Shown here one piece after another: positions 42,947 to 52,554 of a stretch of 64,000 nucleotides of DNA. The stretch is taken from NCBI GenBank assembly GCA_903918315.1, contig CAIXEA010000025.1:25246-89245 (forward strand), read 5' to 3'. The stretch is from an uncultured Acetobacteraceae bacterium (GTDB lineage: Bacteria > Pseudomonadota > Alphaproteobacteria > Acetobacterales > Acetobacteraceae). Position numbers and translations under genes: made by a program. Positions within the stretch are counted from its first letter, which is position 1, and each line of letters starts with the position of its first letter. Under the pieces are notes generated by a model. It saw only the letters and a list, made by a program, of their open reading frames with translations. It had not been told where the DNA came from and did not search any database.

Positions 42947-43586
42947 AGACCACGCGACGCTGATTGACCAGAGCGAACCGCCGCGCCCGCGCGCGGTCCG
43001 GGCCCGCCATGCCGCCAGCCTTCTGGTTTTGCGCTTCAAGGGGGCGGAATCCGAAATGCTGATGGGCATGCGCGGCGCGAAACACCGCTTCATGCCGAAC
43101 CGTCTGGTGTTTCCCGGCGGCGCGGTGGATCGGGCGGATCTGACGGCGCCCTGCGCCTCGGGCCTGTCGCCTCACACCGAACGCCTGCTGCGCAAGAATG
43201 CCAATGCCCATCTGGCGCACGGCATCGGGGCGGCGGCGGCGCGGGAGTTGCTGGAGGAGACCGGCTTATCCCTCGGCTCACCGGCGCATCTGGAGGGGCT
43301 GGAGTTCCTGGCCCGCGCGGTGACGCCACCGACGAATCCCATTCGTTTCAACGCCCGGTTTCTGGTGGTGTCAGCCGATCGGGTGAGCGGGACGCTGGGC
43401 GGTGATGGAGAACTGGATAATCTGCGGTTCTATGGGATGCAGGAGGCAATGGCCCTCGATCTGGCGATCCCGACCCGGCGCGTGCTGGAGCGGCTGCGGA
43501 CCTGGCTGACGCTGAGCGAGGAGGAACGGCTGGCGCAGACCCATACCGCGGTGCTGAAGCGCGATCGCGGCTGGGTCATGGAGTAG
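42939..43586 (+). CDS. Nudix hydrolase (NUDT7/19-like)
   Basis: 215 residues from a TTG at 42939, overlapping the nitroreductase stop by 8 bases and preceded by AAGGG; the first in-frame ATG is about 36 codons on and would remove the first strand. RHAASLLVLRF, KHRFMPNRLVFPGGAVD and AAARELLEETGLSLG (REXXEE of the Nudix box, with an insertion before it) place it with Nudix proteins that cleave CoA derivatives, but the substrate is not shown. The 3' end overlaps the convergent tam gene by 11 bases. Confidence 0.85.
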   Translation: MPEDHATLIDQSEPPRPRAVRARHAASLLVLRFKGAESEMLMGMRGAKHRFMPNRLVFPGGAVDRADLTAPCASGLSPHTERLLRKNANAHLAHGIGAAAARELLEETGLSLGSPAHLEGLEFLARAVTPPTNPIRFNARFLVVSADRVSGTLGGDGELDNLRFYGMQEAMALDLAIPTRRVLERLRTWLTLSEEERLAQTHTAVLKRDRGWVME

Positions 43587-44382
43587 CAGGGGTGGGCTGG
43601 TGCCCGACGCGGGCAACCATGAAGAGGCGTTTGAATGGCAGCAGCGTCGTCCCGTCGGCCCGCCGGGGATAATGCGGCCGCAGAGCCTCGGAATAGGCAT
43701 CGCGGAATGGCTGGCGCAGGTCGGGCGGTAGTTTATCCAAAAACGGCCGAAGGCTGCTGCCGGATGCCCATTCGGTGACCGCGTTTTCGCCTGTCAGGAC
43801 ATGGAGGAACGTCGTCTCCCACAGGTCCAGCGACGCCACCCGTGGCCGCAGGATGTCGTAATAGGCACCGGCAGGGAGCAAGCCGCGGGCGAAATCGGTT
43901 CCGGCCAGATGCGGGGCCCAGGGGCCGGTGGCCGCGATCTCATTCTGCAATTGACGCAGCGGCGCGTCGTGCATGGACGGCATTTGGATTGCCAGCACGC
44001 CCCCTGGTGCCAGTAGACCCAGCAAACGCGGGAACAGCGTGTCATGATCCGTGACCCAATGCAGGGCCGCGTTGGAGAAGATCAGATCGGGCGGTGTTTC
44101 AGGCGCCCAGGTGGTGAAATCGCCGGACAAGAAGCGGCAGCCGGGCGCGGCGGCGCGGGCTTTGGCCAGCATATCGTCCGACCCGTCGACCCCCAGCACG
44201 TCCGCGGTTGCGAAGCGCTGCTTGAGGATGGCGCTGACATTGCCCGCGCCGCAGCCGAGGTCAACGACATGCCGCGCTTCGTCCAAAGGCACCTGTGCCA
44301 GCAGGTCGAGCGCCGGGCGCAGCCGTTCATTGGAAAAGCGCAGATATTGCGAAGGATCCCAGGTGGAGGTCGTGATCGCCAT
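43576..44382 (-). CDS. tam: Trans-aconitate 2-methyltransferase
   Basis: 268 residues. SAM-dependent methyltransferase: STWDPSQYLRFSNERLRPALDLL is the Tam-type start, VVDLGCGAGNVSAIL the SAM loop, then VDGSDDMLAKAR, FTTWAPETPPDLIFSNAALHWV and LRPHYPRRADGTTLLPFKRLFMVA at the end. It methylates trans-aconitate, a by-product that inhibits aconitase. The match is strong along the whole length. Confidence 0.92.
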   Translation of the reverse strand: MAITTSTWDPSQYLRFSNERLRPALDLLAQVPLDEARHVVDLGCGAGNVSAILKQRFATADVLGVDGSDDMLAKARAAAPGCRFLSGDFTTWAPETPPDLIFSNAALHWVTDHDTLFPRLLGLLAPGGVLAIQMPSMHDAPLRQLQNEIAATGPWAPHLAGTDFARGLLPAGAYYDILRPRVASLDLWETTFLHVLTGENAVTEWASGSSLRPFLDKLPPDLRQPFRDAYSEALRPHYPRRADGTTLLPFKRLFMVARVGHQPTPATP

Positions 44383-44406
44383 GGCGCGGCTCCGTCATTG
44401 CCAGGT

Positions 44407-44440
44407 CAAGGCGGGGCACCGAAATCCGGTGCCCCGCTTG
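44407..44440 (-). terminator. Terminator hairpin after the tartrate dehydrogenase gene
   Basis: GCGGGGCACCG and CGGTGCCCCGC pair around AAATC; the stem extends outward by CAAG/CTTG with one bulged base. It lies just downstream of the stop at 44454 and upstream of tam. Confidence 0.7.
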
Positions 44441-44453
44441 CCCGATTGCGGCG

Positions 44454-45524
44454 TTACCCGGCCGCTAAGATCTGCGCGATGGCGGACCCGACATCGGCCG
44501 TGCCAGCCTGACCGCCCATGTCGCGGGTCTTGGGGCCGCTTTCCCGCAGCAGGGTTTCAATGGCCGCGACGATCGCGCGGCCGGCATCGGCTTCCCCGAG
44601 GTGTTCCAGCATCATCGCGGCGGACCAGATCTGACCGATCGGGTTGCAGATGAACTTGCCGGCGATGTCGGGGGCGGAGCCATGCACCGGTTCGAACATC
44701 GAGGGAAATGCCCGCTCCGGGTTGATATTCGCGGACGCCGCGACGCCGATGGAGCCCGCCACCGCCGGGCCAAGATCGGACAGGATGTCGCCGAACAGGT
44801 TGGAGCCGACGACGACGTCGAACCAGTCGGGGTGCTGTACGAAATGCGCGCAGAGGATGTCGATGTGGTACTGGTCGGTCCTGATGTCCGGGTATTTCTT
44901 GCCCATCTCTTCAAACCGTTCATCCCAGTACGGCATCGTGTGGATGATGCCGTTGGATTTGGTGGCAGAGGTGAGGTGCTTCTTGTCCCGTGTCATCGCG
45001 AGATCGAAGGCATATTTCAGGATGCGGTCGGTGCCATGGCGGGTGAACACGGCCTGTTGCGTGACGAACTCCCGATCCGTGCCCGGGAACATGCGCCCGC
45101 CGACGGAGGAGTATTCACCTTCGGTGTTTTCGCGCACGACGTAGAAATCGATGTCCTTTTCCGTGCGGCCGGCCAGCGGGGTGCGCACGCCCGGCATCAG
45201 CTTGCAGGGGCGCAGATTCACATATTGGTCGAAGCCGCGGCGAATGGGGATCAGCAGGCCCCAGAGGGACACGTGATCGGGCACGCCGGGCCAGCCGACG
45301 GCGCCGAGCAGGATCGAGTCGGACTTCGCGAGCTGATCGAGTCCATCATCGGGCATCATCTTGCCGGTGTCCTTGAAGGTCTCGCAGGACCAGTCGTAGT
45401 GCGTCAGCTCCAGGTCAAAACCGAAGCGGCGCGCGGCGGCGTCGAGGACCTTGAGGCTTTCCGGCACGGTTTCCTTGCCGATACCGTCGCCGGGCAGCAC
45501 GGCGATGCTGTGTTTACGCGTCAT
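44454..45524 (-). CDS. Tartrate / D-malate dehydrogenase family enzyme
   Basis: 356 residues. Beta-decarboxylating dehydrogenase fold: HSIAVLPGDGIGKETVPESL, VNLRPCKLMPGVRTPLAGR, DFYVVRENTEGEYSSVGGRM, KSNGIIHTMPYWDERFEE, VVGSNLFGDILSDLGPAVAGSIG with the metal-binding Asp, and FEPVHGSAPDIAGK. The ENTEGEYSSVGGR and SNGIIHTMPYWDE motifs put it with tartrate dehydrogenase/D-malate dehydrogenase (TtuC/DmlA) rather than 3-isopropylmalate dehydrogenase. NAD-dependent, cytosolic. Divergent from pyrE. Confidence 0.92.
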   Translation of the reverse strand: MTRKHSIAVLPGDGIGKETVPESLKVLDAAARRFGFDLELTHYDWSCETFKDTGKMMPDDGLDQLAKSDSILLGAVGWPGVPDHVSLWGLLIPIRRGFDQYVNLRPCKLMPGVRTPLAGRTEKDIDFYVVRENTEGEYSSVGGRMFPGTDREFVTQQAVFTRHGTDRILKYAFDLAMTRDKKHLTSATKSNGIIHTMPYWDERFEEMGKKYPDIRTDQYHIDILCAHFVQHPDWFDVVVGSNLFGDILSDLGPAVAGSIGVAASANINPERAFPSMFEPVHGSAPDIAGKFICNPIGQIWSAAMMLEHLGEADAGRAIVAAIETLLRESGPKTRDMGGQAGTADVGSAIAQILAAG

Positions 45525-45594
45525 GGGACTGTCTCCTGGTCCTGTGTTCCGTTATCAGGGGGCGGTTAACGAAGGGATAGAGGACCTTACCCCC

Positions 45595-46338
45595 ATGGCC
45601 AAGCCCGCCCGCGCAAGTTCCGCCGCAACCGAATGGGATCGCGACGCCGCGCTGACCGCAGCGCGTATCCTGCTTGAGATCAAAGCCGTCAATTTCCGCC
45701 CCGAAGAACCCTACACCTTCACTGCCGGCTGGAAATCCCCGGTCTATATCGACTGCCGCCGGATCATCTATTTCCCCCGCGCCCGCGCCAAGATCTCCGA
45801 TCTCGCGGTGGAGAAGATCGACCGCCATGTCGGCTACGAGAATATCGAGGTCGTGGCGGGCGGCGAAACCGCCGGCATTCCTTTCGCCGCCTTCATCGCC
45901 GATCGGATGAATGCGCCGATGGCTTATGTGCGCAAGAAGCCGAAGGGGTTTGGGCAGAACGCGCTGATCGAGGGCGATGTCCCCGTCGGCAAGCGCACCC
46001 TGCTGGTGGAGGATCTGACCACCGACGGTGGTTCCAAGATCAAGTTCGCCAATGCGCTGCGTGATGCCGGCGCCATCGTGAACCACACCTTCGTGGTCTT
46101 CTTCTATGGCGTATTCCCCGGTGCGTTTGAGACGCTGGCGAACATGGATATCAGCCTGCACAGCCTGTGCACCTGGTGGGACGTGCTGGAGGCCTGCAAG
46201 GATCGCCCGTACTTCTCCGAGTCCGCGATGTCGGAAGTGCGCCGCTTCCTCGACAATCCCGTCGCGTGGTCCGCCGCTCATGGCGGCATCTCATCCGCGG
46301 AAGAAGCCGCCGCCCGTCGCGCGGCTGCGGAGGCTTGA
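45595..46338 (+). CDS. pyrE: Orotate phosphoribosyltransferase
   Basis: 247 residues from the ATG at 45595, with GAGG about 11 bases before. Adds ribose-5-phosphate from PRPP to orotate in pyrimidine synthesis. Seen: FRPEEPYTFTAGWKSPVYIDCRRI, VAGGETAGIPFAAFIADRM, MAYVRKKPKGFGQNALIEGD and the PRPP loop TLLVEDLTTDGGSKIKFA. The C-terminal 20 residues are Ala/Glu-rich. Monocistronic; a hairpin follows. Confidence 0.96.
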   Translation: MAKPARASSAATEWDRDAALTAARILLEIKAVNFRPEEPYTFTAGWKSPVYIDCRRIIYFPRARAKISDLAVEKIDRHVGYENIEVVAGGETAGIPFAAFIADRMNAPMAYVRKKPKGFGQNALIEGDVPVGKRTLLVEDLTTDGGSKIKFANALRDAGAIVNHTFVVFFYGVFPGAFETLANMDISLHSLCTWWDVLEACKDRPYFSESAMSEVRRFLDNPVAWSAAHGGISSAEEAAARRAAAEA

Positions 46339-46344
46339 GTGTTT

Positions 46345-46372
46345 GCTCCCCCGTCCGGCCGGGCGGGGGAGC
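46345..46372. terminator. Bidirectional terminator hairpin
   Basis: GCTCCCCCG (46345-46353) and CGGGGGAGC (46364-46372) pair perfectly. The hairpin sits between the pyrE stop and the convergent stop of the binding-protein gene. Confidence 0.8.
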
Positions 46373-46378
46373 CCTGAA

Positions 46379-47587
46379 CTAACCGGGTTCGCCCTGGATC
46401 ACGTCGCCGAACAGCACCCATTTCTTGCCGTCCCATTTCTCCAGCTGCATCGCGCGCACCGGGTGATGGTTGGTGGGGCTGGTATTGACCTTCAGGCCCG
46501 GCAGCAGCACGGGGATTTCCAAATCATGCAGGTTATTGGCCTGCGCCATGATGTTCTCGCGTGAGAAATCGCCGTTGGCCTGTTTGAGCACCTGCAGGAT
46601 CGTCTTACAGAACCCGTAGGCGGTGATGTAGTTGTTGTCGTTCTGATCCGCGCCGGGCATGTATTTGTTCATGAACGCGCGCCATTCATTCATGCCGGGG
46701 TCATTGGCCCAGGTCGGATCGGATGAATCCTTCACGAAGGCCGCGCTGATGATTCCGATGCCATTCTCCGCACCGGCTGGGACCATGACGGCGCCGACGG
46801 AGATGGACACGTTGGACATGAAGAACAGCGACGGCGTCCAGGCCAGGTCATGGACCTTGCGGATCGCCTGCGCCGACATTTTTGGCAGCGCCGCGACGAC
46901 CAGCACATCCGCGCCGGTGGCTTTCAGGGTGGTCAACTGACTGTCAGCGGTCGGATCGGTCGCCTCGTAGGTCGCGACGGTGACCATCTTGTCGAATTTG
47001 TCCCCCAGGACATCCTTCAGGCCAAGGAAATAGTCCTTCCCGAAATCGTCATTCTGATAAAGCAGCGCGATCTTGGCGCCAGGCTTCTGCTGAAGGATGT
47101 ATTTCCCGTAAATCTGCGCTTCGGTGCGATAACTCGGCTGCCAGCCGATGGTCCAGGGGCTGGCCTTGTAATCGCCCCACTTGTCCGCGCCCGTCGCCAG
47201 GAAAAGATGCGGTACCTTTTTCTGGTTCATATACCGCACGATGGCGCTGTTCGTGGGCGTGCCAAGGGTCGCGAAGCTGAAGGCAACCTGATCTTCTTCC
47301 ACCAGGCGGCGCATCTGCTCCATCGTTTTGGGCGGGCTGTAGGTATCGTCCAGCGAGATATAGTTGATTTTGCGCCCAGCGATCCCGCCCTGCTCGTTGA
47401 TCATGCCGAAAAACGCGGTTTCCAGCTTGCCGAGCACACCATAGGTGGAGGCCGGGCCGCTATAGGGGCTGGTGTTGCCGATTTTGATCTCCGTCGCGGT
47501 CACTCCGGGCGTGTCCGCCGCCTGTGCGAAGCCCCAGGTCATCGCGAGGGTCAAGGCCGCCGCGGTTGAGAAAAGACGCCGATTCAT
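46379..47587 (-). CDS. Periplasmic substrate-binding protein, branched-chain amino acid (LivK) type
   Basis: 402 residues from the ATG at 47587, after AAGGAGG. Signal peptide RRLFSTAAALTLAMTWGFAQA, then TATEIKIGNTSPYSGPASTYGVLGK, GRKINYISLDDTYSPPKTMEQMR, KIALLYQNDDFGKDYFLGLK and LTTLKATGADVLVVAALPKM: a type I periplasmic binding fold of ABC importers for amides, amino acids or aromatic acids. No permease or ATPase genes for this family are in the window, so it is an orphan here. Ligand unknown. Confidence 0.93.
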   Translation of the reverse strand: MNRRLFSTAAALTLAMTWGFAQAADTPGVTATEIKIGNTSPYSGPASTYGVLGKLETAFFGMINEQGGIAGRKINYISLDDTYSPPKTMEQMRRLVEEDQVAFSFATLGTPTNSAIVRYMNQKKVPHLFLATGADKWGDYKASPWTIGWQPSYRTEAQIYGKYILQQKPGAKIALLYQNDDFGKDYFLGLKDVLGDKFDKMVTVATYEATDPTADSQLTTLKATGADVLVVAALPKMSAQAIRKVHDLAWTPSLFFMSNVSISVGAVMVPAGAENGIGIISAAFVKDSSDPTWANDPGMNEWRAFMNKYMPGADQNDNNYITAYGFCKTILQVLKQANGDFSRENIMAQANNLHDLEIPVLLPGLKVNTSPTNHHPVRAMQLEKWDGKKWVLFGDVIQGEPG

Positions 47588-48013
47588 GGGTGATGCCTCC
47601 TTGTTTTTATTAAGTCGAGTGTGTCCGGGTGGGGCGGCAAGCGCAATCGCTTTCCTCGTATCGGGCAGGGTCGTGCGCCCGGCGGCGCACGACCGGAGGG
47701 CTCTAGGGGCGGATAGGCCATCGCCGGCGCGTCCCTGGTCGCCGGACATGTCACTCCATTGACGGTTGAAGAAATCCTTAAATCCGTGCCAAACATCGTT
47801 CCGCGGTGGCGGAACACGATCGCCCGCGAAGCCCTGTGCGACAGCGTCGATAGACGAGTGAGATCAACGTTTCGGGTGGTTGATCTGGATCAGTTGAACG
47901 GTCATCTATCTGTCGCAATGGTCGGTGTCATCGAACCTTCATAAATCTGCAATCCGGTTGTCATGAAGTCTCCTTAGACACCAGCCGTGACACCCGCAAA
48001 GGACTCGCGCATC
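47588..48013. other. 426-base intergenic region with three hairpins and the pst promoter
   Basis: No convincing gene. It contains a perfect 11-base-arm hairpin at 47669-47694, a 7-base-arm hairpin (GTTCCGC / GCGGAAC) at 47798-47815, an 8-base inverted repeat (AGATCAAC / GTTGATCT) at 47861-47886, and the Pho box at 47899-47916. A 61-codon open frame at 47759-47944 has no ribosome site and no recognisable product. Confidence 0.6.
47899..47916 (+). promoter_or_regulatory. Pho box upstream of pstS
   Basis: CGGTCAT, four bases CTAT, CTGTCGC: two CTGTCAT-like heptamers at 11-base spacing, matching the PhoB consensus at most positions. It lies about 100 bases upstream of pstS; CATAAAT at about 47939 is a possible -10 further on. 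The regulator PhoB is encoded at the end of the same operon. Confidence 0.65.
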
Positions 48014-49048
48014 ATGATTACGAAGACCGCCCTGAGTATTCTGGCTCTCGGGATAGCCGCCACCGCTGGCGCTCAGGCGCAGCAGATTACCGGTGCCGGC
48101 GCAACCTTCCCGGCTCCGGTTTATACCAAGTGGGGCGAGGCAGCCAAAACGGCCATCGGCCTTGAGCTGAACTACCAGGCCATCGGTTCCGGCGGTGGTC
48201 AGAACCAGATCCTCCAGCGTACGGTTGATTTTGGCGCGTCCGACGCCCCCATGTCCGCTGAGAAGCTTGAATCGGGTAAGCTGTTGCAGTTTCCGACAGT
48301 GATGGGTGCGGTGGTCATCATCGTCAACCTGCCCGGCGTGGAGATGAATCAGCTGAAGATCTCGGGTGAGATGCTGGCCGACATCTTCGAGGGTAAGATC
48401 AAGAAGTGGAATGATCCGCAGATCGTCGAGATGAACCGCGGCGTGACTCTGCCGAACCTGCCGATCGCGCCGGTTTATCGTGCCGATGGTTCGGGCACGA
48501 CCTTCGTTTACACGTCTTATCTGGCATCGGTCAGCCCGGAATGGAAAGAGAAGGTTGGGGCCGCGACCTCCGTCAAATGGCCAGCTGGCGCGGGTGCGAA
48601 GGGCAATGACGGCATTTCCGCGACCGTGCGCAACACCAAGGGCGCCATTGGCTATGTCGAAAACGCCTTCGCCACGCAGAACAAGCTGACCACCATTCAG
48701 CTTCGTAACAAGGCGGGTCACTTTGTGAAGCCGTCGATGGAGGCTTTCTCGGCTGCCGCTTCGAGCGGTGACTGGGCTGGGGCCAAGAATTTTGCCGTCA
48801 ATCTGATCGACCGCGATGGCGAAAAGAGCTGGCCGATTGTTTCGGTCACCTTCATCGAGCTGCCGAAAGATCCGAAAGATGGTGAGCGCAGCGCGAATGT
48901 GATCAAATTCTTCGACTGGTCGTACAAGAATGGCAGCGCACTGGCGACGAGCCTGGAATACATCCCGCTTCCCGCGGCGATCCAGGACGTTGTCCGCACC
49001 GCCTGGCACACCCAGGTGGTGGGTCCGGACGGCAAGCCGGTTTACTGA
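48014..49048 (+). CDS. pstS: Phosphate ABC transporter, periplasmic binding protein
   Basis: 344 residues from the ATG at 48014 (AAAGGA upstream). Signal peptide ALSILALGIAATAGAQA, then QITGAGATFPAPVYTKWGEAA, YQAIGSGGGQNQILQRTVDFGASDAPM, VYRADGSGTTFVYTSYLA and GNDGISATVRNTKGAIGYVE. These loops hold phosphate in the PstS cleft. First gene of pstSCAB-phoU-phoB. A hairpin separates it from pstC, so it can be made in excess. Confidence 0.96.
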   Translation: MITKTALSILALGIAATAGAQAQQITGAGATFPAPVYTKWGEAAKTAIGLELNYQAIGSGGGQNQILQRTVDFGASDAPMSAEKLESGKLLQFPTVMGAVVIIVNLPGVEMNQLKISGEMLADIFEGKIKKWNDPQIVEMNRGVTLPNLPIAPVYRADGSGTTFVYTSYLASVSPEWKEKVGAATSVKWPAGAGAKGNDGISATVRNTKGAIGYVENAFATQNKLTTIQLRNKAGHFVKPSMEAFSAAASSGDWAGAKNFAVNLIDRDGEKSWPIVSVTFIELPKDPKDGERSANVIKFFDWSYKNGSALATSLEYIPLPAAIQDVVRTAWHTQVVGPDGKPVY

Positions 49049-49064
49049 CGACACAGATAGTGCG

Positions 49065-49095
49065 ACGCCCGCCGACACCTTATGTTGGCGGGCGT
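49065..49095 (+). terminator. Stem-loop between pstS and pstC
   Basis: ACGCCCGCC at 49065-49073 and GGCGGGCGT at 49087-49095 pair perfectly around 13 bases. No T tract follows. Such a loop is typical after the binding-protein gene of ABC operons, where it protects the pstS message or lowers read-through. Confidence 0.7.
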
Positions 49096-49135
49096 TCCGT
49101 TACGCCAAACCGGGGTTTTTCCGTTGTCGCACGCC

Positions 49136-50080
49136 ATGGCCGCCTCCGTCCCAGCGAAACGTTCAACCCAGCTAGGGGATGCTTTGTTCGCGGGCATGGT
49201 CCGGGCGGCGGGCATCTTCGTTCTGTTGCTGCTGGGCGGCATCATCGTTGTCTTGTTTATTGGCGGGTTGCCTGCGTTCAGGCAGTTCGGCGCGGGCTTC
49301 CTGATTTCTGACGACTGGGATCCGGTCCAGGAGGTCTACGGCGCCGCCGTGCCCGTCTTCGGTACGCTGATCACCGCTGTCCTCGCGCTCCTGATGGCTG
49401 TGCCGCTGGCCTTTGGCATTGCGTTCTATTTGACCGAACTGGCGCCGCAGTGGTTTCGCCGTCCGGTTGGCACCGCGATTGAACTTCTCGCCGCGGTTCC
49501 GTCCATCATCTATGGCATGTGGGGCTTTTTCGTGATCGTGCCGATCATGGCGGAGTACGTGCAGCCGTTCATTATCGACAATCTGGGGGATTTGCCGCTG
49601 ATTGGCGATTTCTTCCAGGGGCCGCCATTCGGCACCGGCCTTTTTACCGCGGCGATGATCCTGGCTGTGATGATCATTCCTTTCATCGCGGCGACGATGC
49701 GCGATGTGTTCCTGACGGTGCCGGCGGTGTTCAAAGAATCCGCCTACGGCCTCGGCTGCACGACATGGGAGGTGATGCGCAGTGTCGTCATCCCCTACAC
49801 CCGCGTCTCGGTCGTCGGGGGCATCATGCTAGGCCTCGGCCGCGCCTTGGGCGAAACGATGGCGGTGACCTTCGTGATCGGGAACACCAATCGCATCGCG
49901 ACCACGATTTTCGGCCCGGGCAATACGATCGCCTCCATCGTCGCATTGGAGTTTCCGGAAAGTCAGAGTGGCAGCCTGAAGCTTTCAGCGCTGCTGGCGC
50001 TTGGCTTCATCCTGTTCGTGATCTCATTCATCGTGCTGGCGATTTCCCGCATGTTGCTTAAGCCGGGGGCCAAAGCATGA
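49136..50080 (+). CDS. pstC: Phosphate ABC transporter permease PstC
   Basis: 314 residues from the ATG at 49136; a TTG at 49124 with GGGG upstream is a real alternative. Six membrane segments, with [41 protein letters not shown] and the EAA-like loop [19 protein letters not shown] that contacts Pst[27 protein letters not shown] is family-typical. Forms the channel with PstA. Confidence 0.95.
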   Translation: MAASVPAKRSTQLGDALFAGMVRAAGIFVLLLLGGIIVVLFIGGLPAFRQFGAGFLISDDWDPVQEVYGAAVPVFGTLITAVLALLMAVPLAFGIAFYLTELAPQWFRRPVGTAIELLAAVPSIIYGMWGFFVIVPIMAEYVQPFIIDNLGDLPLIGDFFQGPPFGTGLFTAAMILAVMIIPFIAATMRDVFLTVPAVFKESAYGLGCTTWEVMRSVVIPYTRVSVVGGIMLGLGRALGETMAVTFVIGNTNRIATTIFGPGNTIASIVALEFPESQSGSLKLSALLALGFILFVISFIVLAISRMLLKPGAKA

Positions 50081-50973
50081 GCACCTCTGTCATGTCTTCG
50101 ACCAGCGTTCCGGGGGCCGCCAAGAACATCGCCGCGTCCGTTGGGCTTGGTAAGCGGCGGTATCGGACCAATACCATCGTCAAAGTGTTATGCGTGGCGG
50201 CCACCGCGCTGGCTTTGGTGTTTCTCGCATCCATCTTGTTCACGCTGCTCATTCGCGGCTTCGCGGGGCTGAGTCTGACGGTCTTCACGACCTCGACCTT
50301 GCCGCCGGGGTCGCATGGTGGGTTGCTCAATGCCATCATCGGCAGCCTGATCCAGACCACCATCGGCACCCTGGTGGGCACGCCCATTGGCCTGATGGTG
50401 GGCACCTATCTGTCGGAATATGCGCTGGGTTCGAAACTGGGCGATGCCGTCCGGTTTGTTTCTGATGTGCTCCTGTCGGCACCGTCCATTCTTATTGGGC
50501 TGTTCGTTTACGCCGTCGCGGTCGCGCCATTTGGCGGTTTCACCGGCATCGCGGGTTGCATCGCGTTGGCGGTGATCGTCATCCCGATCGTGGTCCGGAC
50601 GACGGAGGACATGCTGCGGCTCATCCCGGTCGCGCTGAGGGAAGCGGCGATGGCACTCGGCGCGCCGAAATGGAAAATGATCGTGCTGGTCTGCTACCCC
50701 GCCGCGAAGCAGGGGATCGTGACCGGTGTCCTGCTGGCCGTGGCCCGTGTGGCGGGGGAGACGGCGCCATTGCTGTTCACCAGTCTGGGGAACCTGAACT
50801 GGTCAACCAACCTGACCAAACCGATGGCCAGCTTGCCGGTCACGATCTACCAATATGCTGGCTCGGCATTCGAAGACTGGGTGCAACTCGCCTGGGTCGG
50901 CGCCTTGCTGATTACCTTTGGCGTTCTCGCCATCAACATCATCGCGCGCTTCGTGCTGCGCGACGGAAAATGA
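50077..50973 (+). CDS. pstA: Phosphate ABC transporter permease PstA
   Basis: 298 residues. Starts inside the pstC stop (ATGA). [22 protein letters not shown] is the first helix, then [39 protein letters not shown], the EAA loop [17 protein letters not shown] and [18 protein letters not shown]. Partner of PstC in the inner membrane. Confidence 0.95.
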   Translation: MSTSVMSSTSVPGAAKNIAASVGLGKRRYRTNTIVKVLCVAATALALVFLASILFTLLIRGFAGLSLTVFTTSTLPPGSHGGLLNAIIGSLIQTTIGTLVGTPIGLMVGTYLSEYALGSKLGDAVRFVSDVLLSAPSILIGLFVYAVAVAPFGGFTGIAGCIALAVIVIPIVVRTTEDMLRLIPVALREAAMALGAPKWKMIVLVCYPAAKQGIVTGVLLAVARVAGETAPLLFTSLGNLNWSTNLTKPMASLPVTIYQYAGSAFEDWVQLAWVGALLITFGVLAINIIARFVLRDGK

Positions 50974-50980
50974 GGTCGCG

Positions 50981-51814
50981 ATGAGTACGACAACATCCGA
51001 CGCGGTGACCGGTCCTGCTACGCACGGCAGTGTGCAGGTGCGTGCCTCGTCTGCGATTGGGGAGCCGCGGATTGAAATCCGGGATCTCGATTTTTATTAC
51101 GGCGCCCATAAGGCGCTCAAGAAGATCAACCTGATCTTCCCGGAAAAGCAGGTCACCGGCATGATCGGTCCCTCCGGGTGCGGAAAATCCACGCTACTGC
51201 GCGTCCTGAATCGCATGTATGACCTGTATCCCGGTCAGCGCGCGGAAGGCCAGGTGCTCATGGACGGGCAGAACATCATCGATCCCAAGGTGGATCTGAA
51301 TGCTCTGCGGGCCCGCGTCGGCATGGTGTTCCAGAAACCCACCCCGTTCCCGATGTCGATCTATGACAACATCGCCTTTGGGGTGAAGTTGCACGAAAAG
51401 CTGTCCAAAGCGGCCATGGATGAACGCGTCGAATGGTCGCTGACCCGCGCGGCGCTGTGGACCGAGGTCAAGGACCGCCTCAGTACCTCCGCCATGGGCA
51501 TGTCGGGTGGTCAGCAGCAGCGCTTGTGTATTGCCCGCACCATCGCGGTGCGGCCGGAGGTGATCCTGCTTGATGAGCCGACCAGCGCGCTTGATCCGAT
51601 CAGTACGCTGAAGGTTGAGGAACTGGTGGATGAGTTGAAGAACGATTTTACCATCGCCATCGTCACCCACAACATGCAGCAGGCCGCGCGCGTGGCCGAT
51701 CAGGTCGCGTTTTTCTACCTGGGTGAAATGGTTGAGGTCGGGCCGGCGGAGCAGATTTTCACCGCCCCCAAAGAAAAGCGCACCGAAGAATACGTCACCG
51801 GCCGGTTCGGCTGA
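50981..51814 (+). CDS. pstB: Phosphate ABC transporter ATPase PstB
   Basis: 277 residues from the ATG at 50981, 7 bases after pst[20 protein letters not shown], Walker [29 protein letters not shown] (PstB mark), signature [13 protein letters not shown], Walker [14 protein letters not shown], switch [13 protein letters not shown]. The N-terminal 25 residues are a variable, Ser/Thr-rich extension. Confidence 0.97.
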   Translation: MSTTTSDAVTGPATHGSVQVRASSAIGEPRIEIRDLDFYYGAHKALKKINLIFPEKQVTGMIGPSGCGKSTLLRVLNRMYDLYPGQRAEGQVLMDGQNIIDPKVDLNALRARVGMVFQKPTPFPMSIYDNIAFGVKLHEKLSKAAMDERVEWSLTRAALWTEVKDRLSTSAMGMSGGQQQRLCIARTIAVRPEVILLDEPTSALDPISTLKVEELVDELKNDFTIAIVTHNMQQAARVADQVAFFYLGEMVEVGPAEQIFTAPKEKRTEEYVTGRFG

Positions 51815-51834
51815 TCGAGCAAGGACAACGCGTC

Positions 51835-52554
51835 ATGTCGGACGAACCGGAACATCTTGTGAAAAGCTACGAAACCGAACTGAAACGCCTGCGCTCGATG
51901 ATGACCGAGATGGGGGGCATCGTTGAAAGCCAGGTTGCCTTGGCGGCGCAGGCGATCCTGAATCGCGATACCGAGGCGGCGACCAAGGCCGTCGAGATGG
52001 ATCCCAAAGTCGACGCGATGGAGCGCGATATCGAGCAGTTCGTGGTTCGCCTGCTGGCGCTGCGCCAGCCGATGGCGGCTGATCTGCGGTTCATCATCGC
52101 ATCGATGAAAATGACCGGCGATCTGGAACGGATTGGCGACTATGCCGCGAACGTCGCCAAGCGCAGCGTCGTGCTCAGCCAGTTCCATTTGCCGTTCTCC
52201 CTCGCTGGTATCGCCCACATGATTCAGCTGGTGCAGGAACAGCTGAAATCCATCATCGACGCCGTCGGTGCGGGCGATATCGACAAGGCGGTGGAGGTCT
52301 GGCGGTCGGATCAGGTCGTGGACGACATCTACAACGCGATCTTCCGTGAACTGATCACCTATATGATGGAAGACCCGCGCAACATCACGCCCTGCACCCA
52401 TCTTCTCTTCATCGCCAAAAACCTCGAACGGGTCGGCGATCACACCACCAACATCGCCGAGACCGTTTATTACGCGGTACGAGGCGAAGTCCTGCCTGAG
52501 ACCCGGCCGAAGGGTGATACCTCGGCCTATGCAGTCGTGAGGCCATCCGAATGA
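51835..52554 (+). CDS. phoU: Phosphate signalling protein PhoU
   Basis: 239 residues, two three-helix PhoU domains: SYETELKRLRSMMTEMGGIVE, then RDIEQFVVRLLALRQPMAADLR and IASMKMTGDLERIGDYAANVAKR; repeated as FIAKNLERVGDHTTNIAETVYY. Negative control of PhoR/PhoB and of Pst activity. Overlaps phoB by 4 bases. Confidence 0.96.
   Translation: MSDEPEHLVKSYETELKRLRSMMTEMGGIVESQVALAAQAILNRDTEAATKAVEMDPKVDAMERDIEQFVVRLLALRQPMAADLRFIIASMKMTGDLERIGDYAANVAKRSVVLSQFHLPFSLAGIAHMIQLVQEQLKSIIDAVGAGDIDKAVEVWRSDQVVDDIYNAIFRELITYMMEDPRNITPCTHLLFIAKNLERVGDHTTNIAETVYYAVRGEVLPETRPKGDTSAYAVVRPSE

Noticed and set aside
47759..47944. 61-codon open frame before pstS
   Set aside because: No ribosome site, no recognisable motif, and it overlaps the Pho box and hairpins.
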